Origin: Halotalea alkalilenta DSM 17697
GTDB taxonomy: Bacteria; Pseudomonadota; Gammaproteobacteria; Pseudomonadales; Halomonadaceae
Length of the DNA: 64,000 nt
Assembly (NCBI RefSeq): GCF_000621205.1
Contig: NZ_JHYY01000025.1
Coordinates: 62,001 to 126,000 of the forward strand
Direction of reading: 5' to 3'
The notes beneath the pieces were generated by a model. The model searched no databases and had not been told where the DNA came from. It was given only the letters and a program-made list of their open reading frames with translations. Below, one piece after another: positions 9,171 to 17,759 of the stretch. Both the position numbers and the translations under genes were made by a program. Each line of letters opens with the position of its first letter. The first letter of the stretch is position 1.

Positions 9171-9507
9171 TTATTTACACGGGTGGCATGAGTGGTAAGT
9201 GCCAATATCTTATCCCTCTATTCCACCGTGAGTGGCGAGTTCCTCGGACCAGGCTTCATCCAGGATGCGCGGGTGTCGAAATTCACTCAAGGGCAGGTCG
9301 CGCCACGGCTGAATGCCGGCGAGCGGGCGTCTAACACGGGCGTGGCGCTAACATTCGAAGCCTCTGCAACCTGCGAGTCAGCGAGAGGGCGACTCAAAAG
9401 TGTCATCATCACATCGTAAGGAGCCTGCGAAAAACAGAGACTGAACGCATAGACGACTACTGGCGCTATTGATTCAAATCAAAATATACATTCAAGCACG
9501 GAGGCCA

Positions 9508-9705
9508 TCATTCAGGTAATTCGTCCAGCTCCTTTGTTTTGAATCCAAAAAACAGGCCTATTACCCCCTTATAACCCCAGAAGTACTGAAGAATCACTGC
9601 AAAAGGATTCACGGCCCTCAATCCAGTCCGATGCCATCTCAAGCCCACGAAACAACGACGCTTCGCGCAAGCCTTGGTGTTGAGGTACAAGGGTTTCTCA
9701 TTCAT
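9508..9705 (-). CDS. Small hypothetical protein with hydrophobic C-terminus
   Basis: A 65-residue frame opening MNEKPLYLNTKACAKRR. It has a basic N-terminal half and an aromatic hydrophobic stretch (NPFAVILQYFWGYKGVIGLF) before an acidic tail ending DELPE. The ATG at 9705 has AAAGG about 10 nt upstream; a GTG 30 nt earlier is also in frame. The region is less GC-rich than flanking genes, so codon bias gives little support. I do not recognise a family; it could be a transferred small membrane-associated peptide or a spurious frame. Confidence 0.3.
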   Translation of the reverse strand: MNEKPLYLNTKACAKRRCFVGLRWHRTGLRAVNPFAVILQYFWGYKGVIGLFFGFKTKELDELPE

Positions 9706-9860
9706 GGAATGAGCCTTTACCGGAAGAGGGCCCACGGCGCGGATACTTCACCAGCGCACCGCGACCACGCCCGCCATCGGAAAAAAGGCAGCGATCTAAA
9801 GCCTCGGGCGCGGCGCTGCGTCGACGCAATGGCCTCGATCCCGAGACCATATCCAGGGCA

Positions 9861-10259
9861 TCAGCCAGATATCAGCAGGTTGAGGATCAGCAGCACCAGG
9901 CCGAGCAGGCCCGCCGCCCAGACCAGCGAACGCAGCCACGGCACACCGAAGGCATAGAGCGGCAGGTAGATCACTCGGGCAAGCAGGTAGAGCCAGCAGC
10001 CCCAGAGGGTCATGCTCCCCTCGACCCCGGCGAGGTGATTGATCACCACCGCGGCGAGGAACAGCGGCAGGGTCTCGAACAGATTCGCCTGGGCGCGAAA
10101 CAGCCGCGCCGTCAGCGTGCCCATCGGCGGGCCCGGACGGTCGCGCGGACCGGCGTTGTAGCCTATCCCGGTCTCGCGATTGCGCGCCATCGCCGGCAGC
10201 AGCAGTTGAATGACCGCCAGCACCAGGGCCCAAGCCGCCAGACTCAATTCGATACTCAT
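9861..10259 (-). CDS. MAPEG family membrane protein
   Basis: A 132-residue integral membrane protein with four hydrophobic segments. It has the MAPEG-type core: a first helix ending before NRETGIGYNAGPRD, then RAQANLFETLPLFLAAV (conserved R/N/E) and an aromatic YLLARVIYLPLYAFGVPWLRS segment. Eukaryotic relatives act on glutathione and eicosanoids; bacterial members are mostly uncharacterised. It begins 30 bp after the flavin reductase gene on the same strand, so the two probably share a transcript. An AGGG lies about 10 nt before the ATG. Confidence 0.88.
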   Translation of the reverse strand: MSIELSLAAWALVLAVIQLLLPAMARNRETGIGYNAGPRDRPGPPMGTLTARLFRAQANLFETLPLFLAAVVINHLAGVEGSMTLWGCWLYLLARVIYLPLYAFGVPWLRSLVWAAGLLGLVLLILNLLISG

Positions 10260-10289
10260 CGAAGTCTTCCCTCGTTCGCGCGCGCCGCT

Positions 10290-10910
10290 TCAGCCTTGCG
10301 GCCGGAACATCACGAACCGCTGCGCCTCGCTGATGGTGAAATAGTCGCCAGGGCCGCCGCCTCGCAGTACCGGCTTGCCCGCGACGGTATCGTAGATGCC
10401 GTCTTTCAATAGCGCGGTGTCGATGTGCACTCCGACCACCTCGCCCAGCACCAACCAGGTATCGACCTCATCACCCCTGGCGGTTCGCAGCCGCACCACC
10501 TGGGTCGCCCGGCACTCGAAGGACACCGGCGCCTCGGCGACCCTGGGCACGGCGATCTCGCGCGAAGGCGTCGGGGTGAGGCCGGCGAGCATGAACTCGT
10601 CGGTCGCGGGTGCCACCATCGCGCTGGTGGCATTCATCCGCTCGGCGAGCTCCTCGGTCGCCAGGTTCCAGACGAACTCCCCCGTGCGCTCGATGTTACC
10701 CACGCTGTCTTTGTAGCCAACGCTCGAGAAGCCGATGATCGGCGGCACGTAATTGAACGCATTGAAGAAGCTATAGGGGGCGAGATTGAGATTCCCGGCC
10801 TCGTCGTGGGAGGAGATCCAACCGATCGGCCTCGGCGCAATGATCGAATTGAACGGATCATGGGCCAGCCCGTGCCCCTCGCTGGGGCGGTAGAAGTGTT
10901 CGTCACGCAT
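10290..10910 (-). CDS. Flavin reductase-like FMN-binding protein
   Basis: A 206-residue protein of the flavin reductase-like (split-barrel FMN-binding) family. Typical features are IIAPRPIGWISSHDEAGNLN near residue 30, NLAPYSFFNAFNYVPP and KDSVGNIERTGEFVWN, which line the FMN site. It probably reduces FMN/FAD or acts as an oxidoreductase; the substrate is unknown. ATG at 10910 has AGGAA 7 nt upstream and is preferred to an in-frame GTG 30 nt earlier. It is divergent from putA across 271 bp that hold the putative PutA operators, so it might share that control. Confidence 0.88.
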   Translation of the reverse strand: MRDEHFYRPSEGHGLAHDPFNSIIAPRPIGWISSHDEAGNLNLAPYSFFNAFNYVPPIIGFSSVGYKDSVGNIERTGEFVWNLATEELAERMNATSAMVAPATDEFMLAGLTPTPSREIAVPRVAEAPVSFECRATQVVRLRTARGDEVDTWLVLGEVVGVHIDTALLKDGIYDTVAGKPVLRGGGPGDYFTISEAQRFVMFRPQG

Positions 10911-11021
10911 GGTCGATTCCTGGTCGAAGTCTCGTTTCACTCTAGCAGCCCTGGTCGCCAGCCGGGCACGGACTGATTCACACAGCGGGAAAACGGCACT
11001 TTTCCAGCGCGCGCCGCCCCG

Positions 11022-11103
11022 GTTGCACCCAACTGGTGCTCACTCCGCCCAGGCCATCCTTCTTTAGCCGAGGATAGGAAAAACTGGGTTGCAACTAGTT
11101 GCA
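11022..11103. promoter_or_regulatory. Putative PutA operator: three GTTGCA motifs
   Basis: GTTGCA occurs at 11022-11027, 11088-11093 and 11098-11103, all 80-160 bp upstream of the putA start. The last two are 10 bp apart, about one helical turn, and the middle copy is part of the palindrome GTTGCAAC. GTTGCA is the known binding motif of the E. coli PutA ribbon-helix-helix domain, and this PutA keeps such a domain. I infer autoregulated, proline-inducible expression, possibly also affecting the divergent flavin reductase gene. Confidence 0.65.
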
Positions 11104-11181
11104 CTGCCCTCTTGCGCACCTTAATCTCGCTCGACGTTCATCGTCTTCGGACACCTTCTTCAAGCGTCACGCGAGAGCACC

Positions 11182-14100
11182 ATGGCCAATACCACAACGA
11201 TGGGTGTGAAACTCGACCAGGCGACCCGCGACCGGCTCAAGGCCGCCGCCCAGTCGCTCGACCGCACGCCGCACTGGCTGATCAAGCAAGCGATCTTCAA
11301 TTGCCTCGAACAAATCGAAAACGGGCGCGGCTTCAGCCTCCAATCCGACGGCGATACGGCCGAGCGCGAAGAGCTCGGCGAGGCGACGCCTCCGGCGGCC
11401 CAGCCGCAGCCTTTCCTCGAGTTCGCCGAGAGCATCCTGCCCCAGTCGGTGCTGCGCGCCGCGATCACCTCTGCCTATCGGCGCCCCGAGCAGGAAATGG
11501 TACCGATGCTGCTCGAGCAGTCGCGGTTGCCGAAACCGCTCGCCGAATCGGCCCACCAGCTCGCCTATCGGCTCACCGAGCAGCTACGCAGCCAGAAGAA
11601 CGCCGGCGGCCGCGCCGGTATGGTGCAGGGACTGCTGCAGGAGTTCTCGCTCTCCTCCCAGGAGGGCGTCGCCCTGATGTGCCTCGCCGAGGCGCTGCTG
11701 CGCGTACCGGACAAGGGCACCCGCGATGCACTGATCCGCGACAAGCTCAGCGGCGGCAATTGGCAGCACCATCTTGGACGCAGCTCGTCGATGTTCGTCA
11801 ACGCGGCGACCTGGGGCCTGCTGGTCACCGGCAAGCTGACCGCGACCCACAACGAGGCCGGGCTCACCTCCTCGCTCAACAGGATCATCGGCAAGAGCGG
11901 CGAGCCGCTGATCCGCAAGGGTGTCGACATGGCGATGCGCTTGATGGGCGAGCAGTTCGTCACCGGCGAGACCATCGGCGAGGCGCTCGCCAACGCGAGC
12001 CGTCACGAGGCCAAGGGCTTTCGCTACTCCTACGACATGCTCGGCGAGGCAGCGCTCACCGAAGAGGATGCCAAGCGCTACCTGGCCTCCTACGAGCAGG
12101 CGATCCATGCGATCGGCAAAGCCTCCAACGGCCGCGGCATCTACGAAGGCCCGGGCATCTCGATCAAGCTCTCGGCGCTCCACCCGCGCTACTCGCGCGC
12201 GCAATACGACAGGGTGATGGACGAGCTCTACCCGAGACTCAAGTCGTTGACGCTGCAGGCCAAGCAGTACGACATCGGGATCAACATCGACGCCGAGGAA
12301 GCCGACCGGCTGGAGATTTCACTCGATCTGCTCGAGCGACTGTGCTTCGAGCCAGAGCTCGCCGGCTGGAACGGTATCGGCTTCGTCATCCAGGGCTACC
12401 AGAAGCGCTGCCCGCTGACGATCGACTACCTGATCGACCTCGCCCGCCGCAGCCGCCGCCGGCTGATGATCCGGCTGGTCAAGGGCGCCTACTGGGACAG
12501 CGAGATCAAGCGTGCCCAGATCGAGGGGCTCGAGGGCTACCCGGTCTATACCCGCAAGGTCTACACCGACGTCTCCTACCTCGCCTGCGCGCGCAAACTG
12601 CTCGCCGCCCCCGAGGCGATCTACCCGCAGTTCGCCACCCACAATGCCCATACGCTGGCCGCGATCTACCATCTCGCCGGACAGAACTACTACCCCGGCC
12701 AGTACGAGTTCCAGTGCTTGCACGGGATGGGCGAGCCGCTGTATGGACAGGTGGTCGGCAAGAGCGGGCTCAATCGGCCGTGTCGCATCTACGCCCCGGT
12801 AGGCAGCCATGAGACCCTGCTCGCCTACCTGGTGCGCCGCCTGCTCGAAAACGGTGCCAACACCTCGTTCGTCAACCGGATCGCCGACCATTCGATCTCG
12901 CTCGAAGAACTGGTGCGCGACCCGGTCGAGGAGGTCGAACGCCTGACCGCCAGCGAAGGTGTCCAGGGCCTGCCGCATCCGCGCATTCCGCTGCCGGTCG
13001 AGCTCTACGGCAACGAACGCGCCAACTCAAGCGGCCTCGACCTCTCCAGCGAGCACCGCCTGGCATCGCTCTCCAGCGCACTGCTCAATGGCCTGAACCA
13101 TCCGCTCGAAGCACGCCCCCTGCTTGCGCGCGCGGCCGCGCCCGGCCCCCTCGAGCCGGTGCGCAACCCCGCCGACCAGCGCGATGTCGTAGGCCAGGTG
13201 CAGGAGGCCAGCGATGCGGACGTCGCTGAAGCGCTGGCGGCCTCGATCGAGGCCGCGCCGATCTGGCAGGCCACGCCGCCCGCCGAGCGCGCCGCCGTGC
13301 TCGAGCGCGCCGCCGAGCTGATGGAAACCCAGATCCAGCAGCTGATGGGCATATTGGTACGCGAGGCCGGCAAGACCTATGCCAACGCGATCGCGGAGGT
13401 GAGGGAGGCGGTCGACTTCCTGCGCTACTACGCGGTGCAGGCCAGGACCCACTTCTCCAACGATACCCATCGCCCGCTGGGGCCGGTGGTCTGCATCAGC
13501 CCGTGGAACTTCCCGCTGGCGATCTTCACCGGCCAGATATCGGCCGCCCTCGTCGCGGGCAACACCGTACTCGCCAAGCCGGCCGAGCAGACACCGCTGA
13601 TCGCCGCGGCCGGTGTGCGCCTGCTGCTCGAAGCGGGGCTTCCGGCCGGCGTGCTGCAGCTGCTACCCGGGCGCGGCGAGACGGTCGGCGCGCGCTTGGT
13701 CGGGGATCCTCGCGTCAAAGGGGTGATGTTCACGGGCTCCACCGAAGTGGCCAAACTGCTGGCCAAGAACCTCTCCGGACGCCTCGACAGCAACGGCCGC
13801 CCGGTACCGCTGATCGCCGAGACCGGCGGGCAGAACGCGATGATCGTCGACTCCTCGGCGCTGCCCGAGCAGACCATCCCGGACGTGATCAACTCCGCCT
13901 TCGACAGCGCCGGCCAGCGATGTTCTGCGCTGCGCGTGCTGTGCGTACAGGAGGACGTCGCCGAACGGGTGCTGAAGATGCTCAAGGGCGCGATGGCCGA
14001 GTATCGGCTCGGCAACCCGGAGAACCTCTCCACCGACATAGGCCCGGTGATCGACCTCGAAGCGAAGCGAACCATCGAAGCGCACATCGAGCGGATGCGC

Positions 14101-15120
14101 GCCAAGGGCCGCCGGGTATTCCAGGCCGCCCTGGGTGATACCGAAATGCCGCTACACGGGCTCTTCGTCGCGCCGACGCTGATCGAGCTCGAGAGCCTCG
14201 ACGAGCTCGAGCGCGAAGTATTCGGCCCGGTGCTCCACGTGATCACCTACAAGCGCCAGGAACTCGACTCGCTGCTCGAGCGGATCAATGCCAGCGGCTA
14301 TGGCCTGACCATGGGCATCCATACCCGCATCGACGAGACCATCGCCAAGGTGATCGCCAAGGCCCAGGTCGGCAACCTCTACGTCAATCGCAACATCGTG
14401 GGCGCGGTGGTCGGGGTACAGCCGTTCGGCGGAGAAGGGCTCTCCGGCACCGGCCCCAAGGCCGGCGGCCCGATCTACCTCACCCGCCTGCTCTCGGTGC
14501 GCCCCAACGGCGTACCGCTCAGCGCAGCCGACGAAGAGGGAATGTCGACCACCCAGCGCGAGGCCATCCTCCCCGCGCTCGAACGCTTCGAACGCTGGGC
14601 CCGCGAACAGGGGCAGCCCGAGCTGGCCGACTACTGCCGACTGCTGGCCGAGCTGACGCCGAGCGGTGTGACGCTGGTACTGCCGGGACCGACCGGCGAG
14701 CGCAACACCTATACCCTGCTGCCCCGCGAGCGGGTGCTGTGCCTCGCCGATCACGACCAGGACCTGCTGACCCAGCTGGCGGCACTGCTCGCGGTAGGCA
14801 GCAAAGCGATCTGGGTCGAGAACGAGCAGAGCAGGCGCTGCCTCGCCCAGCTGCCGGAGGAGCTCTGCGAGCGGATCGAGCTGGTCGACGACTGGCAGGC
14901 GGACGGGGTCGAATTCGATGCGGTGCTCCACCACGGCGACTCCGACGCACTGCTCGACGTCTGCCGCGCGGTCAGCGCCCGACCCGGGCCGATCGTCAGC
15001 GTCTTCGGCCTGGCGCGTGACGAGCGGGCGGTACCGATCGAGCATCTGCTGGTCGAGCGCGCCCTGAGCGTCAACACCGCCGCTGCCGGAGGCAACGCCA
15101 GCCTGATGACGATCGGCTGA
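11182..15120 (+). CDS. putA: Trifunctional proline dehydrogenase / P5C dehydrogenase / repressor PutA
   Basis: A 1312-residue PutA that oxidises proline to glutamate in two steps and, when proline is absent, represses put genes. Residues about 1-48 (GVKLDQATRDRLKAAAQSLD, then PHWLIKQAI) form a ribbon-helix-helix DNA-binding domain. The FAD-dependent proline dehydrogenase barrel follows, with IRLVKGAYWDSEIKRAQ near 429 and FATHNAHT near 481. The aldehyde dehydrogenase half has SPWNFPLAIFTGQ near 772, catalytic Glu in AETGGQNAM near 877 and catalytic Cys in GQRCSALR near 914. The C-terminal extension after about 1120 is usual for long PutAs. Length equals the E. coli type (1320). No putP lies alongside. 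Confidence 0.97.
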   Translation: MANTTTMGVKLDQATRDRLKAAAQSLDRTPHWLIKQAIFNCLEQIENGRGFSLQSDGDTAEREELGEATPPAAQPQPFLEFAESILPQSVLRAAITSAYRRPEQEMVPMLLEQSRLPKPLAESAHQLAYRLTEQLRSQKNAGGRAGMVQGLLQEFSLSSQEGVALMCLAEALLRVPDKGTRDALIRDKLSGGNWQHHLGRSSSMFVNAATWGLLVTGKLTATHNEAGLTSSLNRIIGKSGEPLIRKGVDMAMRLMGEQFVTGETIGEALANASRHEAKGFRYSYDMLGEAALTEEDAKRYLASYEQAIHAIGKASNGRGIYEGPGISIKLSALHPRYSRAQYDRVMDELYPRLKSLTLQAKQYDIGINIDAEEADRLEISLDLLERLCFEPELAGWNGIGFVIQGYQKRCPLTIDYLIDLARRSRRRLMIRLVKGAYWDSEIKRAQIEGLEGYPVYTRKVYTDVSYLACARKLLAAPEAIYPQFATHNAHTLAAIYHLAGQNYYPGQYEFQCLHGMGEPLYGQVVGKSGLNRPCRIYAPVGSHETLLAYLVRRLLENGANTSFVNRIADHSISLEELVRDPVEEVERLTASEGVQGLPHPRIPLPVELYGNERANSSGLDLSSEHRLASLSSALLNGLNHPLEARPLLARAAAPGPLEPVRNPADQRDVVGQVQEASDADVAEALAASIEAAPIWQATPPAERAAVLERAAELMETQIQQLMGILVREAGKTYANAIAEVREAVDFLRYYAVQARTHFSNDTHRPLGPVVCISPWNFPLAIFTGQISAALVAGNTVLAKPAEQTPLIAAAGVRLLLEAGLPAGVLQLLPGRGETVGARLVGDPRVKGVMFTGSTEVAKLLAKNLSGRLDSNGRPVPLIAETGGQNAMIVDSSALPEQTIPDVINSAFDSAGQRCSALRVLCVQEDVAERVLKMLKGAMAEYRLGNPENLSTDIGPVIDLEAKRTIEAHIERMRAKGRRVFQAALGDTEMPLHGLFVAPTLIELESLDELEREVFGPVLHVITYKRQELDSLLERINASGYGLTMGIHTRIDETIAKVIAKAQVGNLYVNRNIVGAVVGVQPFGGEGLSGTGPKAGGPIYLTRLLSVRPNGVPLSAADEEGMSTTQREAILPALERFERWAREQGQPELADYCRLLAELTPSGVTLVLPGPTGERNTYTLLPRERVLCLADHDQDLLTQLAALLAVGSKAIWVENEQSRRCLAQLPEELCERIELVDDWQADGVEFDAVLHHGDSDALLDVCRAVSARPGPIVSVFGLARDERAVPIEHLLVERALSVNTAAAGGNASLMTIG

Positions 15121-15131
15121 GCGTCACGCAC

Positions 15132-15177
15132 CGCCCCTCCCGGCCAAGGCTCGGGAGGGGCGCGGCCCTTGGCCGCG
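15132..15177 (+). terminator. Tandem hairpins after putA
   Basis: An 11-bp perfect stem (15132-15142 with 15152-15162, 9-nt loop) starts 12 nt after the putA stop. A second stem follows, CGCGGCC/GGCCGCG (15161-15167 with 15171-15177), overlapping the first by two bases. Neither has a T-tract, so they may act as terminator or 3'-end stabiliser. Confidence 0.55.
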
Positions 15178-15438
15178 AGCCCGGTGCGCGCCAAAGCGGA
15201 AATCGGCATGCGGCGAGTTGCCTCACCCTGGGTGAATCATCCCCGCAGCCGCGCTGCATCGGCCGGCGGGCGACCCCACTGACGGCAAAAATTCACGGTT
15301 CGCCGCTTGATATTCAGCCTCAAGGTGCCCACCTTTAACCAAGTAGGCACCGAGCATTGTGCTTGCCGGAGATCAGGCGAGCGTACGTCAAGGAATCCGG
15401 CGCCCCCATCCACTCTCGATCAAGAAGGATTTTGAACC
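15178..15438. other. putA-dps intergenic region
   Basis: No gene is seen. The dps promoter should lie here. The region holds the palindrome AAGGTG-CC-CACCTT at 15322-15335, and the GGTGCC inside it is mirrored by GGCACC at 15346-15351. These may be an operator for a stress regulator, but I cannot match them to OxyR, Fur or IHF consensus with confidence. GAAGGA precedes the dps ATG. Confidence 0.4.
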
Positions 15439-15966
15439 ATGAGCAGTGCAAAGCCGCGTAGCCTCAAAGACGCCAAGAAGACCACCAAGCTTTTTCCGAC
15501 CCGTAACGACCTGCCTGAAGCGACCCGCGCCAAGGTCGTCGCGATCCTCAATGCCCGACTCGCAGAACTGATCGATCTGTCGCTGGTGATCAAGCAGGCT
15601 CACTGGAATCTCAAAGGCATGCAGTTCATCGGCGTGCACGAAATGCTCGACGGCTTCCGCACCGAAGTCGACGGCTTCGTCGACTCGGTCGCCGAACGCG
15701 CTACCCAGCTCGGCGGCACCGCCTTCGGTACCGTGCAGAGCGTCGCCGAGAGCACCTCTTTGAGTCCCTACCCGACCGATATCCATGCCGTGCCGGATCA
15801 CCTGGTAGCGCTCGCCGAGCACTACGCCGGGGCCGCAGCGGCGGTACGCAAGGCCATCGACGACACCGATGAACTCGGCGATGCGGACACCTCGGACCTT
15901 TTCACCGAAGTATCCCGCGGCCTCGACATGAACCTCTGGTTCCTCGAAGCCCACACCCAGGTCTGA
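15439..15966 (+). CDS. dps: DNA starvation/stationary-phase protection protein Dps
   Basis: A 175-residue ferritin-like Dps that binds DNA and oxidises Fe(II) with peroxide in a dodecameric cage. The lysine-rich N-terminus (KPRSLKDAKKTTK) suits DNA binding. Ferroxidase-site signatures are visible in KQAHWNLKG and HEMLDGFRTEVDGFVDSVAERATQLGG, with the usual His, Asp and Glu, and the C-terminal helix ends in LDMNLWFLEAHTQ. Length is typical (E. coli 167). It is monocistronic, with AAGGA upstream of ATG. Probably induced by oxidative stress or stationary phase, as is known for the family. Confidence 0.96.
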   Translation: MSSAKPRSLKDAKKTTKLFPTRNDLPEATRAKVVAILNARLAELIDLSLVIKQAHWNLKGMQFIGVHEMLDGFRTEVDGFVDSVAERATQLGGTAFGTVQSVAESTSLSPYPTDIHAVPDHLVALAEHYAGAAAAVRKAIDDTDELGDADTSDLFTEVSRGLDMNLWFLEAHTQV

Positions 15967-15977
15967 TCGCGATGAGC

Positions 15978-16001
15978 TCCCGCCCCATGCACCGGGCGGG
16001 A
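15978..16001 (+). terminator. Hairpin directly after dps
   Basis: TCCCGCCC (15978-15985) pairs with GGGCGGGA (15994-16001) across an 8-nt loop, 11 nt after the dps stop. No T-tract follows, so it is at best a weak intrinsic terminator or a 3'-end protecting structure. Confidence 0.45.
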
Positions 16002-16033
16002 TGGCGACGGCAAACGGTGATCGAGCAAGACAA

Positions 16034-16056
16034 AGGGGCGATGCCAAATCGCCCCT
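16034..16056 (-). terminator. First copy of a 23-nt stem-loop
   Basis: AGGGGCGAT (16034-16042), loop GCCAA, ATCGCCCCT (16048-16056). Read leftward the stem is followed by TTGTCTTG, a moderately T-rich tail, so it may end the marR-DUF305-MFS transcript. The 23 nt are identical to those at 16388-16410. Confidence 0.5.
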
Positions 16057-16059
16057 CAG

Positions 16060-16384
16060 ACTGCTGGCAAAGTATTTGAAGATGCCACGATGGCTTCCAG
16101 CCGCCTCCGAGAGCGCGCTGGCCGGCAATCGCTTGCACCGGGGTTTGCGACATGGATGTCGCAAAAGGCGCGCCCGGACAGGGACGTCCATGCGCGCCGA
16201 CCCGAGGGCAAGCGATTGATCGGTCAGGGTTTCGCGATCTCGTGGCGGCGCGTCCCCTTTCAGGGGGAGCGCGAGGGGACCGCCCCTCGCATCTAAGCGA
16301 GCGATAGGCTCGTTGGGGCGAAAACGGTTCTCGACTCGCCAGGATCAAAAGTGTCGCTGGGTCTAAAAGGGGTTTGTCATTAAT
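16060..16384. other. Structured intergenic region between two identical stem-loops
   Basis: No protein gene is seen in this 325-bp stretch. It is dense in inverted repeats: TTTGCGACAT/ATGTCGCAAA with a 2-nt loop at 16144-16165, GGCGCGC/GCGCGCC at 16167-16173 and 16192-16198, and both enclosed by AATCGCTTGC (16127-16136) with GCAAGCGATT (16208-16217). This is a three-way-junction-like fold. It may be the overlapping 3' ends of the convergent dps and MFS transcripts, a small RNA, or a dispersed palindromic repeat. Confidence 0.5.
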
Positions 16385-16387
16385 CTG

Positions 16388-16415
16388 AGGGGCGATGCCA
16401 AATCGCCCCTTTTTT
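16388..16415 (+). terminator. Rho-independent terminator (second copy of the stem-loop)
   Basis: AGGGGCGAT (16388-16396), loop GCCAA, ATCGCCCCT (16402-16410), followed by a run of six T counting the last stem base. This is a classical intrinsic terminator for rightward transcription. It lies about 420 bp beyond dps, so it ends either a long dps readthrough or an unannotated transcript starting after dps. Confidence 0.8.
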
Positions 16416-16587
16416 GTTTCACCCTGATCTCAGGCAAAGGGTGAAAGGTAGCCGCCTGGACAACGATTTCCTCACTGGACGGCATCCTGAACACTGCTGA
16501 ACCTGGAATGCCGGACAGGCCCGCTGAACACCGCTAGCACAGCCACCCTGGTGCTCGAACGGCCACACAGGGCTTACGATCCATTGA

Positions 16588-17739
16588 TCAGGATGCGACG
16601 TGGCGCCTGCTCCGATGCGCAACGCTCAGCGCCACAGCCACCAGCAATGCGATCAGGGCTGCCGCCGCGAACATGCGCGGTGTGTCGCCCGGTACGTACT
16701 CCATGAAAGACGAGGCGAACTGGCCGGAGAAGATCGCCATCGACAGATAGGCGAGATTGCGGCCTCGCGCATGCGGATGGCTTCGCTCCACGGTCATGTG
16801 GTTGACCATCGGCACCGTGAATCCAAAGCCGCATCCGAGCAGAATGCCGCCCGCCGCGAATCCCAAGATGCCATCGGCCACGGAAAAGCACCCATGTGCG
16901 GCCACATAGCAGAGGAAGCCGAAGACCAGCAGCCGATGCCCGCCCAAGATCGAGGCAAGCCGCGGCATGGCCGCGGCCGCGCCGACCGCGACCAATGACA
17001 CGAAGGAGAGGAAATAGCCGACCTCAGCCGCGCCAACGCCTATCTCGTGCAGCCGCACGGGAAGAACGATCACCCCGGTGAAGAACGCCACCATGGTGAA
17101 GAATGCAGCGGCGTACACGATCTTGAGCGCGGCGGAGAAGGACGCGGTCTGCCCTTCTCCAGCATCGGCAGCGGCTTCGCTCGGCTCATCGAGTTTCGAG
17201 GGCACGTACAGGATCACCATCACCAGCAGCAGCCAGGCCAACAGATAGAGCGCGAAGGGCCAACGCCAGCCCGCCGTGGCCAGCAGGCCGCTGACGAACA
17301 GGAAGATCACGCCTCCCAGCTCGATCGACATGCCCTGCTTGGCCATCATCGCCAAGCGTGCCCTGCCATGGTAGAGCGCCGAGATCAGCCCCGTCCCAGA
17401 CGCCATGACCATCGCCGTGGCGCCGCCCAGCAGGAAACGGTCGGCGAACACCCATAGCTCTCCGTGCAGCCAGGCACCGGCGAACCCGAGCAGCCCATAG
17501 AGGAACAGGCCCGCGCACAGCGTGCGGTACAGCCCAACGCGGCCGATCATCCAGCCCGCCAGCGGCCCCAGCACCACCACCCCGAGCGCCGGCACCGTCA
17601 CCAGACCGCTGATGTAGCGGTCGATGCCCAGATGGGCCGCGATATCGGGCAGGCCCGGCACCAGCACGCAGCCGACCATGATGGTCAGGCACGCGACGCT
17701 CAGTAGGGTGAAAGCTGTGGTGCGCGTCTGACTAGGCAT
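16588..17739 (-). CDS. MFS transporter (DHA1-like)
   Basis: A 383-residue major facilitator with about 12 membrane segments and short loops. The first half shows GPLAGWMIGRVGLYRTLCAG (MFS motif, G-x-x-x-G-R-x-G) and DRFLLGGATAMVMASGTGLI; the second half has GGHRLLVFGFLCYVAAHG. The short length and N-terminus resemble drug/sugar-efflux type DHA1 carriers. It begins 20 bp after the DUF305 gene and belongs to the marR-DUF305-MFS operon, so it is probably an efflux pump de-repressed by the MarR ligand. The substrate is unknown. Confidence 0.88.
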   Translation of the reverse strand: MPSQTRTTAFTLLSVACLTIMVGCVLVPGLPDIAAHLGIDRYISGLVTVPALGVVVLGPLAGWMIGRVGLYRTLCAGLFLYGLLGFAGAWLHGELWVFADRFLLGGATAMVMASGTGLISALYHGRARLAMMAKQGMSIELGGVIFLFVSGLLATAGWRWPFALYLLAWLLLVMVILYVPSKLDEPSEAAADAGEGQTASFSAALKIVYAAAFFTMVAFFTGVIVLPVRLHEIGVGAAEVGYFLSFVSLVAVGAAAAMPRLASILGGHRLLVFGFLCYVAAHGCFSVADGILGFAAGGILLGCGFGFTVPMVNHMTVERSHPHARGRNLAYLSMAIFSGQFASSFMEYVPGDTPRMFAAAALIALLVAVALSVAHRSRRHVAS

Positions 17740-17759
17740 ACGGAGCTTCTCTCGCTATC

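Larger units (their letters stand above)
9011..9507. other. AT-rich intergenic region upstream of the MFS gene
   Basis: No convincing gene is seen in this roughly 500-bp stretch. It is clearly more AT-rich than its surroundings, especially 9041-9190, and should hold the leftward promoter of the MFS gene. It contains the inverted repeats listed separately. A 75-codon rightward frame at 9192-9419 starts with GTG, has no Shine-Dalgarno and no recognisable features, and is not called. Confidence 0.5.

Noticed and set aside
9192-9419. 75-codon rightward frame starting with GTG
   Set aside because: No Shine-Dalgarno, no recognisable features, in a promoter-like AT-rich region.
15300-15351. OxyR or Fur box upstream of dps
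   Set aside because: Inverted repeats are present but do not match either consensus well enough to name the regulator.
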